The translations under genes were made by a program, and so were the position numbers. 64,000 bases of DNA, taken from NCBI GenBank assembly GCA_030593145.1, contig JAUVHU010000003.1:19984-83983 (forward strand). Reading direction: 5' to 3'. Shown piece by piece: positions 38,755 through 48,106 of this stretch (within the stretch, counting starts at the first letter, position 1; every line of letters starts with the position of its first letter). The notes beneath the pieces are model-generated. The model saw only the letters and a program-made list of their open reading frames with translations, made no database searches and was not told where the DNA came from. This stretch comes from Desulfobacteraceae bacterium (GTDB lineage Bacteria; Desulfobacterota; Desulfobacteria; Desulfobacterales; ETH-SRB1).

Positions 38755-39732
38755 ATGTTATTTCCAGACTATAGACCAAGGCGTCTGCGTCAAAATGAGG
38801 CTTTTCGCCGCATGATACGTGAAACGGAAATTTCCGTAAATGATCTGATTCTGCCGCTTTTTGCGATTAACGGCAAAGGGATTAAAAAACCAATACCATC
38901 CATGCCGGGGCAGTATCAGTTATCAATAGACAATTTGGTTAAAACAGCCAAAAAGGCTTTTGATCTTGGCATCCCGGCTATTATGCTTTTCGGAATACCG
39001 AACAAAAAAGATCCCCTTGCGACAAGCGCTTACGCAAAAAATGGTATTGCACAAAAAGCAACAAGCGCTCTGAAAAATAAAATTCCTGATCTTGTCGTAA
39101 TAACCGACGTCTGCTTGTGCCACTATACGGACCACGGCCACTGCGGCATTGTAAAAAATAATATAATAGACAATGATGCGTCGCTCGATCTTATAGCCCT
39201 CACAGCACTTTCTCACGCAAAAGCAGGCGCTGACATGGTAGCTCCTTCTGACATGATGGACGGCCGCGTTGCTGAAATTCGCAATATACTCGATGAAAAC
39301 AGTTTTACAAATATTCCTATCATGGCATATTCAGCAAAGTATTGTTCTGCTTATTATGGGCCGTTCCGCCAGGCAGCCAGCTCAGCTCCAAAATTCGGTG
39401 ACCGCAGAACATATCAGATGGACCCCGCAAACGCTGTCGAAGCAATCAGGGAAGTTACAATGGATATTGAAGAAGGAGCGGATATTATAATGATAAAACC
39501 CGCCCTGCCCTATCTCGATATTATCTGCCGCATCCGCGACGAAATTGATCTTCCTGTCGCCGCATATAATGTCAGCGGCGAATACGCGATGATTAAGGCT
39601 GCCGACAAAATGGGATGGCTTGACGGCAAAAGAGTCATGATGGAAACCCTTACCGCAATCAAGCGGGCAGGCGCAGACATGATTTTGACCTATTTTGCCA
39701 TTGAAGCCGCAAAAGAGCTGATTAAAAAATGA
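38755..39732 (+). CDS. hemB: Delta-aminolevulinic acid dehydratase (porphobilinogen synthase)
   Basis: DVCLCHYTDHGHCG, APSDMMDGRVAEIR, YSAKYCSAYYGPFRQAASS, IMIKPALPYLDI. Confidence 0.97.
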   Translation: MLFPDYRPRRLRQNEAFRRMIRETEISVNDLILPLFAINGKGIKKPIPSMPGQYQLSIDNLVKTAKKAFDLGIPAIMLFGIPNKKDPLATSAYAKNGIAQKATSALKNKIPDLVVITDVCLCHYTDHGHCGIVKNNIIDNDASLDLIALTALSHAKAGADMVAPSDMMDGRVAEIRNILDENSFTNIPIMAYSAKYCSAYYGPFRQAASSAPKFGDRRTYQMDPANAVEAIREVTMDIEEGADIIMIKPALPYLDIICRIRDEIDLPVAAYNVSGEYAMIKAADKMGWLDGKRVMMETLTAIKRAGADMILTYFAIEAAKELIKK

Positions 39733-39907
39733 ACATCGAACATCGAACGTCCAACATCGAATGGGAAAAGATGAACTTCTGAAAAGAAACAGAAATAGTC
39801 ATTCAAGATTCTGTATTGGTTTTTTATTCAATTTTAAAATAATTTGAAGAGCGGAGCGACATCATTATTCGACGTTCGACGTTCAATGTTCGATGTTGGA
39901 CGTTCAT
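39731..39907. repeat. Interspersed 'gaacatcgaacgtccaacatcg' repeat, copy B
   Basis: gaacatcgaacatcgaacgtccaacatcgaat ... attcgacgttcgacgttcaatgttcgatgttggacgttcatc. Confidence 0.8.
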
Positions 39908-39968
39908 CTTTAAAAACAACCCCTTATGGCATAAATACAACCTGTAAACAGTTACGAAATAACTTATC

Positions 39969-41093
39969 ATGACAAAAAAATTAAATCATACATCGGCCCC
40001 GAAGCCTCATCCACATGGTGAAAACAAAGAAGCATCCCTGCGCCTTGTCGCCTGGGAAACTACGCGCAACTGCAATCTTTCCTGCAAGCACTGCCGCGCT
40101 TCCGCAACAAAAGGCCCATATAGCGGGGAACTCGACACACAGGCTTCCATACTGCTTCTGGATCAGATAGCAAAACTTGGGAAACCGATAGTTATTCTTA
40201 CCGGCGGTGAACCTCTTTTACGTCCCGATATATTTGAACTTGCAAGTTACGGCACGGATAAAGGGCTCAGAATGGTTATGGCTCCAAACGGAACACTGAT
40301 CACAAAAGCTTATGCCAGACAGATGGCGGATTCAGGAATCAAAAGAATAAGCATCAGCATTGACGGCGCAACAAAGGAAAGTCATGACAGTTTCAGGGGA
40401 GTTGACGGAGCTTTTGAAGGAGCGCTTCGCGGTATCAACATGGCAAAGGAGGCTGGAATAGAATTTCAAATTAATACCACCATTACAAAAACAAACCTTG
40501 ACCAGATCCCCTTGATACAGGAACTCGCCATAGAACTTGGCGCAGTTGCCCACCATATTTTTCTTTTAGTCCCAACCGGCCGCGGCAAATATATTGTTGA
40601 TCAGGAAATAACGTCAGAAGAATATGAACGCACTTTAAACTGGTTCTATGACCAGAGGGAAAAAACACCTTTACAATTAAAAGCCACATGCGCTCCACAT
40701 TACTACCGCATACTCAGACAAAGGGCTAAAAAAGAAGGAAAGCAGGTTACGTTCAAAACACATGGTCTGGATGCTGTTACACGGGGATGCCTTGGAGGCA
40801 CAGGATTCTGTTTTATTTCACATACAGGTATTGTGCAGCCCTGCGGGTTTCTCCAGTTAAATTGCGGTGATATTACAAAGACACCTTTTTTCGATATCTG
40901 GAATAATTCTGAAACCTTTCTATCCTTACGGGATTTTAACAAATTAAAAGGAAAATGCGGAAAGTGTGAATTCAAAAAAGTATGTGGAGGCTGCAGGGCA
41001 AGAGCTTATGAAGCAACCGGAGACTACCTCGCCGAAGAACCTCTTTGCAGTTATCAACCCGGCTCTAAGTCATCCGCCAAGAAACCTGCTTAA
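39969..41093 (+). CDS. ahbD: Radical SAM heme synthase AhbD-like protein
   Basis: LRLVAWETTRNCNLSCKHCRASA, SPASM region CGKCEFKKVCGGCRARAYEATGDYLAEEPLC. Confidence 0.88.
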   Translation: MTKKLNHTSAPKPHPHGENKEASLRLVAWETTRNCNLSCKHCRASATKGPYSGELDTQASILLLDQIAKLGKPIVILTGGEPLLRPDIFELASYGTDKGLRMVMAPNGTLITKAYARQMADSGIKRISISIDGATKESHDSFRGVDGAFEGALRGINMAKEAGIEFQINTTITKTNLDQIPLIQELAIELGAVAHHIFLLVPTGRGKYIVDQEITSEEYERTLNWFYDQREKTPLQLKATCAPHYYRILRQRAKKEGKQVTFKTHGLDAVTRGCLGGTGFCFISHTGIVQPCGFLQLNCGDITKTPFFDIWNNSETFLSLRDFNKLKGKCGKCEFKKVCGGCRARAYEATGDYLAEEPLCSYQPGSKSSAKKPA

Positions 41094-41126
41094 AAAAAGA
41101 AACCGCTGCAAAACTTTTGCAACGGT
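41092..41126 (-). terminator. Rho-independent terminator (sppA side)
   Basis: Minus strand: accgttgcaaaagttttgcagcggtttcttttttt. Confidence 0.65.
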
Positions 41127-41156
41127 CTCTGCTCATCTACTCAACTGTAATATTTT

Positions 41157-42059
41157 TCACGGCATGTAAAGATAACCGGCATATAAAGATTGATTGACCA
41201 ACTGGCTTATAAACTCTTTAACTGATGAACCTGTAAGGTATTTCAGGATGGAAAATTTCTTCTCAGGGGGATACACAGTAGAAATCTTTCCTTTTATTCC
41301 ACCCAAACGCCCCGCCCATTCTACAGCATCTTCAAGATTTCCAAGACGATCAACAAGCCCAAAATCTTTGGCCTCTTCCCCTGTAAATATTCGTCCATCA
41401 GCAAGCGTTTCCACTTTAGCCTGATCCATCCCTCTTCCTTCGGCAATATCCATAATAAATTGCCTGTGAATCCGGTTTGAAAAACCCTGGAGAATCTTTT
41501 TTTCTTCTTCTGCCATCTCTCGCACAGGAGAGCCTATATCCTTATATTTGCCACTTTTTATGACAACGGGAACCAGACCGATTTTATGAAGAAGTTCCTG
41601 GAAATTTGCATATGCCATGATAACCCCGATACTGCCTGTTATAGTACCGGGATTCGCCACAATGCCGTCTGCCCCGGCAGCAACATAATAACCACCCGAA
41701 GCGGCAACAGCGCCCATAGAAGCAATAACTTTTTTTGATTTTACTGTCTTTCTTATTTCCCTGAAAATTTCCTGCGAAGGGCCTACAGCTCCTCCTGGAG
41801 AATCGATCCGTACCACTATGGCTTTAATAGAACTATTCTCACGGAAGAGTTTCAGGTTATGAATTATATCCCTGGAACCGGTAATAGCGCCGGTCAATTC
41901 TATTATTCCGACCTTTTCTCCGCCCGATTTTATCATATCATCAAAACCGGCGCCTCTTGTGCCAAAGACAAATATCAACGATATTCCTATTACAGCCGTA
42001 ACCATAATAAATGAAAAAACAAGCATAAAAAAAAGATATGGATGACGCCTGGAGAACAT
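41157..42059 (-). CDS. sppA: Signal peptide peptidase SppA
   Basis: VGIIELTGAITGSRDIIHNLK, RIDSPGGAVGPSQEIF, ASMGAVAASGGYYVAAGADGIVANPGTITGSIGVI. Confidence 0.94.
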   Translation of the reverse strand: MFSRRHPYLFFMLVFSFIMVTAVIGISLIFVFGTRGAGFDDMIKSGGEKVGIIELTGAITGSRDIIHNLKLFRENSSIKAIVVRIDSPGGAVGPSQEIFREIRKTVKSKKVIASMGAVAASGGYYVAAGADGIVANPGTITGSIGVIMAYANFQELLHKIGLVPVVIKSGKYKDIGSPVREMAEEEKKILQGFSNRIHRQFIMDIAEGRGMDQAKVETLADGRIFTGEEAKDFGLVDRLGNLEDAVEWAGRLGGIKGKISTVYPPEKKFSILKYLTGSSVKEFISQLVNQSLYAGYLYMP

Positions 42060-42070
42060 ACAGGTTAACC

Positions 42071-43903
42071 CTATTCCTTGCTGGCGCTATCCCGCAAGTT
42101 CTCACGCAGAATTTCACCAAACGTTGAGGGCAGCGGATTTGTATTGTTTGCATAGTCGCTAAGAAGGCCTTTATCATCATCAATTTCAAGCCTCTTTATT
42201 GAAAGTCCGATCCTTCTTTCATCGCTGTTTATGTTCATAACCTTTGCGGTAATAACATCATTAACATTAAACTTTCCCACAGGTGTTTTTATTTTTTCCT
42301 TACTGATTTCAGATACATGAACAAGCCCCTCTATCCCTTCTTCCAGCTCTATAAAAACGCCGAAATCAGTAATATTTGTAATCGTTCCCGAGATTTCTTT
42401 GCCAACCTCATATCGCTCGCTTACAGTGGTCCATGGATCTGTCTGTAATTGTTTAATGCCAAGAGAAAATCTTTCATTGTTCTTTTCAATATCAAGAACT
42501 ATGGCCTGTATAACATCCCCTTTCTTATATAACTCAGATGGATGTTTTATACGCTTTGTCCAGGAAATATCTGAAATATGCACAAGGCCGTCAATGCCTT
42601 CATCTATACCGACAAAAAGACCAAAATCGGTAATATTCTTAATTTTCCCTTCTATGGTTGTACCAACAGGATATTTTTCACTGATTACATCCCACGGATT
42701 TGGAACAACCTGTTTCATGCCAAGGGAAATACGTCTATTTTCGGGCTTGATGTCAAGCACAACCGCCTCAACCATATCTCCTATGGAAACAACTTTGGAA
42801 GGATGGCGTATCTTCCGGGTCCAAGACATCTCAGAAACATGAATCAGACCCTCAATACCATCTTCCAGTTCTATAAATGCGCCATAATCTGTCAGACTAA
42901 CGACCTTGCCTGTTATATGGGAACCCAGCGGATATTTTTCTGTAGCAATCGCCCAGGGGTCCTGAGTAAGCTGTTTCATGCCGAGTGAAACCCGTTCCCT
43001 CTCAACATCAAAATTAAGAATCTTTACCGTTATATTGTCGCCAACAGAAAAAAGTTCCGAAGGATGTTTAACACGTCCCCATGAAATATCTGTAATATGG
43101 AGCAAACCGTCCACACCGCCAAGATCGACAAATACACCATACTCGGTAATATTTTTTACTATTCCTTCAACGACCTTATCCTCGTGGATATTTTCAAGAG
43201 TCGCAGATCGTTTAGATTCGCGTTCTTCCTCAAGAATTGCCCTTCTCGACAAAACAATATTGCTGCGTTTTCTATTATATTTTAAAATTTTAAAAGAAAA
43301 CGTCTTGCCTACAAGCTCGTCCAGATTGCGTATAGGACGCAAATCAGCCTGTGAACCAGGCAAAAAGGCCTGGACTCCGATATCCACAGAAAAACCACCT
43401 TTTACACGAGATAATATCTCCCCTTCAATAATTTCCTCGTTATCAAAAGTCTTTTTGATTGCTTCCCATACCTTAATCTTTGCCGCTTTTTCCTTTGAAA
43501 GAACGACACGCTCTTCTTCTTCATCCCAGTATTCGACCATTACCTCAACACTATCGCCGAGAACGGCGTTTAAATTGCCTTTCTCATCCCTGAATTCGTG
43601 AACTCGTATCTGTCCTTCTGATTTGTATCCTACATCAACCAGCACGTACTCTTTATCAACCGCAATGATCTTGCCGGTGACAACCTCCCCTTCCGCAAAG
43701 CGCTTGAAGCTTTCCTCATAGATATCCATGATATCTTCCATGCTGCCCTCATCGTCCTGAACATCTTCTGACAAAGATGTATCGGATTTCAACTCATCGC
43801 TTTGCTGCACAACTTTTTCATCCGGCTGCTCTGAATTGATCGAGCCGGATAAATCACTCTCATCATTTTTTTTGATTGAATCGTCTGTTACAAAATTTTC
43901 CAT
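42071..43903 (-). CDS. rpsA: 30S ribosomal protein S1
   Basis: Six S1 RNA-binding repeats (e.g. GVFVDLGGVDGLLHITDISWGRVKHPSELFSVGD). ATG at 43903 (MENFVTDDS) is the probable start. Confidence 0.94.
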   Translation of the reverse strand: MENFVTDDSIKKNDESDLSGSINSEQPDEKVVQQSDELKSDTSLSEDVQDDEGSMEDIMDIYEESFKRFAEGEVVTGKIIAVDKEYVLVDVGYKSEGQIRVHEFRDEKGNLNAVLGDSVEVMVEYWDEEEERVVLSKEKAAKIKVWEAIKKTFDNEEIIEGEILSRVKGGFSVDIGVQAFLPGSQADLRPIRNLDELVGKTFSFKILKYNRKRSNIVLSRRAILEEERESKRSATLENIHEDKVVEGIVKNITEYGVFVDLGGVDGLLHITDISWGRVKHPSELFSVGDNITVKILNFDVERERVSLGMKQLTQDPWAIATEKYPLGSHITGKVVSLTDYGAFIELEDGIEGLIHVSEMSWTRKIRHPSKVVSIGDMVEAVVLDIKPENRRISLGMKQVVPNPWDVISEKYPVGTTIEGKIKNITDFGLFVGIDEGIDGLVHISDISWTKRIKHPSELYKKGDVIQAIVLDIEKNNERFSLGIKQLQTDPWTTVSERYEVGKEISGTITNITDFGVFIELEEGIEGLVHVSEISKEKIKTPVGKFNVNDVITAKVMNINSDERRIGLSIKRLEIDDDKGLLSDYANNTNPLPSTFGEILRENLRDSASKE

Positions 43904-44004
43904 TAACAAAATACCCCCTAAGCCAATTTTAATACCGCAATCAATAGAAGATTGCATAAACTATTTTTATTATCAAACAACTTATTAGAAAACAACTATT
44001 ATTT

Positions 44005-44313
44005 TGAGGTGGTTTCAAAATGTTCAATTTTCTTCAAGATCAAGGGCAATTCCGCAGGATAGCGGAATTGGACAACTGCCAAGTTGCCCGAAGGGTAAGG
44101 GGCATGGATGCCCCGAGTCAACGCTCAAACATAGCGCTGACGCTTCACTTCGTGCAACCATAGGAATACATTGAGTATTTCGAGAATAGCGCTAAAGGTT
44201 AGCGCTGACGGTTGCGCCTTACGGCTTGAAAAAATGCACTTCGTGTCACTCCGTGCAAAATTTGAGCCTGACGCAGACATTGGGCAAAAGGAAACGTTTT
44301 GAAATTGGCTCAA
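44005..44313. repeat. Expanded copy of hairpin family R1 (reverse orientation)
   Basis: ggtttcaaaatgttcaatttt ... aatttgagcctgacgcagacattgggcaaaaggaaacgttttgaaattggctc; reverse complement matches both ends of 15061-15223. Confidence 0.65.
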
Positions 44314-44368
44314 CCAACTTGCTGTTGACATGTCTTTATTATTATAATTAAATTAATTAGTTTAATCG

Positions 44369-44527
44369 ATGATTTCGTAAAAAGTCACGAATTTAACTAT
44401 AGATGGGTAAGTAATCCCGCCAAGGCGGGACATATACAAAGCATAGTGATTTTTCAGGATCGAAAGCATACATATAAATCTGAAAAATCATTGCAACGCA
44501 GTAGATGGAACTTTTTACGACGCCATC
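44369..44527. repeat. Repeat family R10, copy 2
   Basis: gatgatttcgtaaaaagtcacgaatttaactatagatggg ... gtagatggaactttttacgacgccatcat; reverse complement aligns with 37045-37192. Confidence 0.8.
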
Positions 44528-44546
44528 ATTATTGGGAGAGTTCACA

Positions 44547-44975
44547 ATGTATTCAAAAATACTTATTCTCCGGTTTCCAAAAACCGAAGTTCACAAACCG
44601 TTAGTTTGCCACCTTGTTAAAGATTATAGCCTTACCTTTAACATACTTAATGCTACAATACTGCCCAGAAAAGAAGGAATTATGGCGCTTGAGTTGTCAG
44701 GCGCCAGAAAAAATTTCAGGGAAGGGGTAAAATATCTCAAAAGCCAGGGGGTGCATGTTCAAAGCGCTGCCCAGGAAATAAAACGTAACAACAATAAATG
44801 CATACATTGCGGAGCCTGCACTGCAGTTTGTCCAACAGGCGCACTTTCAATTAAACGGCCTGAAATGTATGTTGAGTTTGATCAAAAAAAATGCAGTGTA
44901 TGCGAACTTTGCGTACCTGCCTGTCCACCAAGAGCGATGGAGGTTAGCCCGACAAACAAAACCTTTTTTGAATGA
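44547..44975 (+). CDS. NIL domain/4Fe-4S ferredoxin protein
   Basis: MYSKILILRFPKTEVHKPLVCHLVKDYSLTFNILNATILPRKEGIMALELSG (NIL-like) plus CIHCGACTAVCPTGAL and CSVCELCVPACPPRAME. Confidence 0.85.
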   Translation: MYSKILILRFPKTEVHKPLVCHLVKDYSLTFNILNATILPRKEGIMALELSGARKNFREGVKYLKSQGVHVQSAAQEIKRNNNKCIHCGACTAVCPTGALSIKRPEMYVEFDQKKCSVCELCVPACPPRAMEVSPTNKTFFE

Positions 44976-46078
44976 AGAAATTAACCGCTATTGCCATAAG
45001 TGGTGGCATAGATTCACTTGTAGCCGCATATTTGTTAAAGAAACAGGGGCACAATCTTGTCGGAATTCACTTTATTACCGGATATGAAACAGACAAATCC
45101 CTTCAAAATATAACAATCGCCTTTCCTGACTCAAACAGAAAACAACTATCAACCGCAAACGAAAAACCTCCGCACAAAATTATATCTATTGCACACAAAC
45201 TTGGCATAAACATCAAAATTATTGACTGCTCTCTTGAATTTAAGAATAAAGTTGTCGATTATTTTACACAGTCATATCAGATTGGCCTGACTCCAAATCC
45301 ATGTCTTGTATGTAATCCGTTAATTAAATTCGGATCGGTTCTTGCCTTTGCCCGCAAACTTGGAGCGTCCTGCCTTGCCACAGGACATTATGTAAGAATA
45401 TCAAAGAACGACAAGGGTAGATTCCACCTTTTAAAAGGTATAGACACTAAAAAGGACCAGTCTTATTTCCTCGCATTCCTGTCTCAGAAACAGCTTGCCC
45501 GCGCGTGTTTCCCCCTCGGCAGCATGAAAAAAACAGATGTTGAAAAACTGGCGGCAGAAAAAGGGTTTAATAGAATTATAGACAGGGAAAGCCAGGATAT
45601 ATGCTTTATTAAAGATAAAACCTACGGCGAGTTTCTTGCGCTGCAATATAATTTTAAACCAGAACCGGGTTTAATAGAAGATGTTAACGGCAATATATTA
45701 GGAGAGCACAAAGGGCTGCATCTCTTTACCATAGGTCAAAGACGCGGAATAAATTGCCCAAGTTCCGAGCCATATTATGTTGTAAGAATAAACCAAAAGC
45801 AAAACCGCCTTGTGGTTGGCTGTAAAAATGATTTGATCTCATCAAAATGCAGCGTTATTAATATAAACTGGATTGCTGACACCCCGGCATCTCCCATCAC
45901 AGTTCACACGCGTGTAAGATATCGTCACAAAGCCGCTTTATCCACTCTTATTCCGGGCGACGACAATACCGCGGTTGTAAAATTCGAAACTCCTCAAGAA
46001 GCAATAACTCCCGGCCAGGGGGCTGTATTTTATCAAGGAGACGAAATCCTTGGTGGCGGCTGGATTGCAGAGGAATAG
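44972..46078 (+). CDS. mnmA: tRNA 2-thiouridylase MnmA
   Basis: AISGGIDSLVAAYLL, GLTPNPCLVCNPLIKFG, LATGHYVRI, KDQSYFLAFL, SQDICFI. Confidence 0.92.
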   Translation: MKKLTAIAISGGIDSLVAAYLLKKQGHNLVGIHFITGYETDKSLQNITIAFPDSNRKQLSTANEKPPHKIISIAHKLGINIKIIDCSLEFKNKVVDYFTQSYQIGLTPNPCLVCNPLIKFGSVLAFARKLGASCLATGHYVRISKNDKGRFHLLKGIDTKKDQSYFLAFLSQKQLARACFPLGSMKKTDVEKLAAEKGFNRIIDRESQDICFIKDKTYGEFLALQYNFKPEPGLIEDVNGNILGEHKGLHLFTIGQRRGINCPSSEPYYVVRINQKQNRLVVGCKNDLISSKCSVININWIADTPASPITVHTRVRYRHKAALSTLIPGDDNTAVVKFETPQEAITPGQGAVFYQGDEILGGGWIAEE

Positions 46079-46202
46079 ACAAAAGAACTATCACGAAAGC
46101 ACGAAAAATTGAAACCACGAAAACAGTTGGCAATTTAATAGTATAGGAATTTCCATTTTATGCTTAATGAATTCGGCATGATAGGATATGAGTGATTTTT
46201 TT

Positions 46203-46330
46203 GAACGTCGAACATCGAACGTCCAACGTCGAACATCGAATGATGAAATCGCTTCGCTCTGCCTGTTTATAAATTGGCAGAATACCTTATTCAAAATTCG
46301 ATGTTCGACGTTCGATGTTGGACGTTCATC
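46203..46330. repeat. Interspersed 'gaacatcgaacgtccaacatcg' repeat, copy C
   Basis: gaacgtcgaacatcgaacgtccaacgtcgaacatcgaatgatgaaatcgcttcgctctgcc ... ggcagaataccttattcaaaattcgatgttcgacgttcgatgttggacgttcatc. Confidence 0.85.
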
Positions 46331-46443
46331 TTTTAAGCCCGCCCGAAGGGTACTAATTTAATTTCCGGGCATTATTTCGTGTTTTCGTACTTTCGTGTTT
46401 TCGTGATTAATTTATTTTGCTTTAAAACTTTTAGTGATAATTT

Positions 46444-47772
46444 ATGTCTTTTTTCAACATCATAACTTTGGGCTGCAAGGTAAATCAATATGAATCAGAT
46501 GCCATTGCTCAATCCTTGCGGGAAGCCGGATGGGTTTCCGCGCTCAAAGGAGAAAAAACCGATCTGTTTATTATCAACACCTGCACTGTAACCCAAAAAG
46601 CTTCTATGCAATCAAGACAAGCTGTGCGGCAGGCAATACGATCTAATCCAAAAGCATGTATAATTGTAACCGGCTGTTATGCCCAGATCGAACCTGATGA
46701 AATAAAAAAGATTAAAGGTGTGCATTATATTATAGGTCATGCTGACAAGCATAAGATTCCTGAAATAATTATTTCCAGGAAAGAAAAAGATTCCCCTATT
46801 CCCGAATTCCATCCGTTGACTATCCGGCATGATGTTACCTGTGAACAAAAGTTCCAGCCAACACTTGTAACAGCCACTTCCAGAAACAGGACGAGGCCGG
46901 TTCTAAAAATTCAGGATGGATGCGATAATTTCTGCACATATTGCATTGTCCCTTATGCGCGAGGACGAAGCCGGAGCATGCCGCTGAAAATTGTATTAGA
47001 AAATATCAGCCGGCTTTCTAAATCAGGCTGCCATGAAGTTGTCCTGTCAGGCATACACCTCGGCCGTTACGGAATGGATCTTTTGCCTGAAACCAGCCTT
47101 GCAAAACTGTTAAAATGCATTCATGAGACAAGAACTATTGAGCGTGTACGCCTGAGTTCAATAGAGCCCAATGAAATTTCAGACGATATTATAAAAACAA
47201 TGGCTGAGTCAGACATATTTTGTCATCATTTTCATATCCCTTTGCAAAGCGGAGATGATCTTATCTTAAAAAGAATGCACAGGCCTTATTCACGATCTTT
47301 TTTCAGAGACATGGTGATTAGAATTCATGAAATGATACCGAATGCCGCAATCGGCGTTGATGTTCTGACAGGCTTTCCCGGCGAAACCGAAAAAGCCTTT
47401 GAAAATACATATTCATTAATAAAAAAACTACCCGTAACCTATCTGCATGTTTTCCCTTTTTCTCAGCGCAAAGGAACACCCGCAAACAGTTATCCCGACC
47501 AAATCTCTCCGGATACTATCAAAACAAGATGTCAAAAAATGCGAGAGCTTGGAAATAACAAAAAAATGGAGTTTTACAAAAAATTAATCGGGGAAAAAGC
47601 GGAAATCTTAATAGAAGGCGTACAATCAAAATCTACAAGCTATTTGAAAGGAATAACTTCAAACTATGTTCCTGTTTTTGTGCGTGGTGAAAATACTCTG
47701 AAAAATTGTATTGTTCAGGTCAAAATTAATAAATTATACGGTAAAAATGCTGTTTTGGGCCGGATCTTATAA
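46444..47772 (+). CDS. mtaB: tRNA (N6-L-threonylcarbamoyladenosine(37)-C2)-methylthiotransferase MtaB
   Basis: FNIITLGCKVNQYESDAIAQ, QDGCDNFCTYCIVPYARGRSRS, LSGIHLGRYG. Confidence 0.93.
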   Translation: MSFFNIITLGCKVNQYESDAIAQSLREAGWVSALKGEKTDLFIINTCTVTQKASMQSRQAVRQAIRSNPKACIIVTGCYAQIEPDEIKKIKGVHYIIGHADKHKIPEIIISRKEKDSPIPEFHPLTIRHDVTCEQKFQPTLVTATSRNRTRPVLKIQDGCDNFCTYCIVPYARGRSRSMPLKIVLENISRLSKSGCHEVVLSGIHLGRYGMDLLPETSLAKLLKCIHETRTIERVRLSSIEPNEISDDIIKTMAESDIFCHHFHIPLQSGDDLILKRMHRPYSRSFFRDMVIRIHEMIPNAAIGVDVLTGFPGETEKAFENTYSLIKKLPVTYLHVFPFSQRKGTPANSYPDQISPDTIKTRCQKMRELGNNKKMEFYKKLIGEKAEILIEGVQSKSTSYLKGITSNYVPVFVRGENTLKNCIVQVKINKLYGKNAVLGRIL

Positions 47773-47851
47773 TTGATGAATTCGTAAAAAAACTATATTA
47801 TGCCGCTTCGCAACACTGCAAACGAAAATAACTTTTGCGTTTTTTTCCCTT

Positions 47852-48010
47852 AGGAGGCAAGTATAAATAAGTTGTACAGATTGCGCCGTAATTTTGTTTG
47901 TTTTCAAGGCGCGTTAAGGCGCGCATAACGAGTTATGTGAGCCTTGACGGAACACAGAAAACAAGCAAAAGGACAAGCAGGATGTATAAGTTATTTTTAC
48001 TTGACGACTT
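47852..48010. repeat. ~160-bp inverted-repeat element, family R3, copy 2
   Basis: Near-identical to 35069-35228; three differences seen in the 146-bp core. Confidence 0.9.
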
Positions 48011-48106
48011 AGGTTTATGAAATAAGCTGAAGGCATTAAACTTCGGCCTGTTTGAAGAACATGCCCTGCATCTCAAATCATAATTGTAACTATTCAGGTG
48101 GATAAA

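Noticed and set aside
42978-43601. 207-aa plus-strand ORF, and other + ORFs at 42399-42988
   Set aside because: Antisense to the repetitive S1 domains of rpsA; repeat-driven shadow ORFs.
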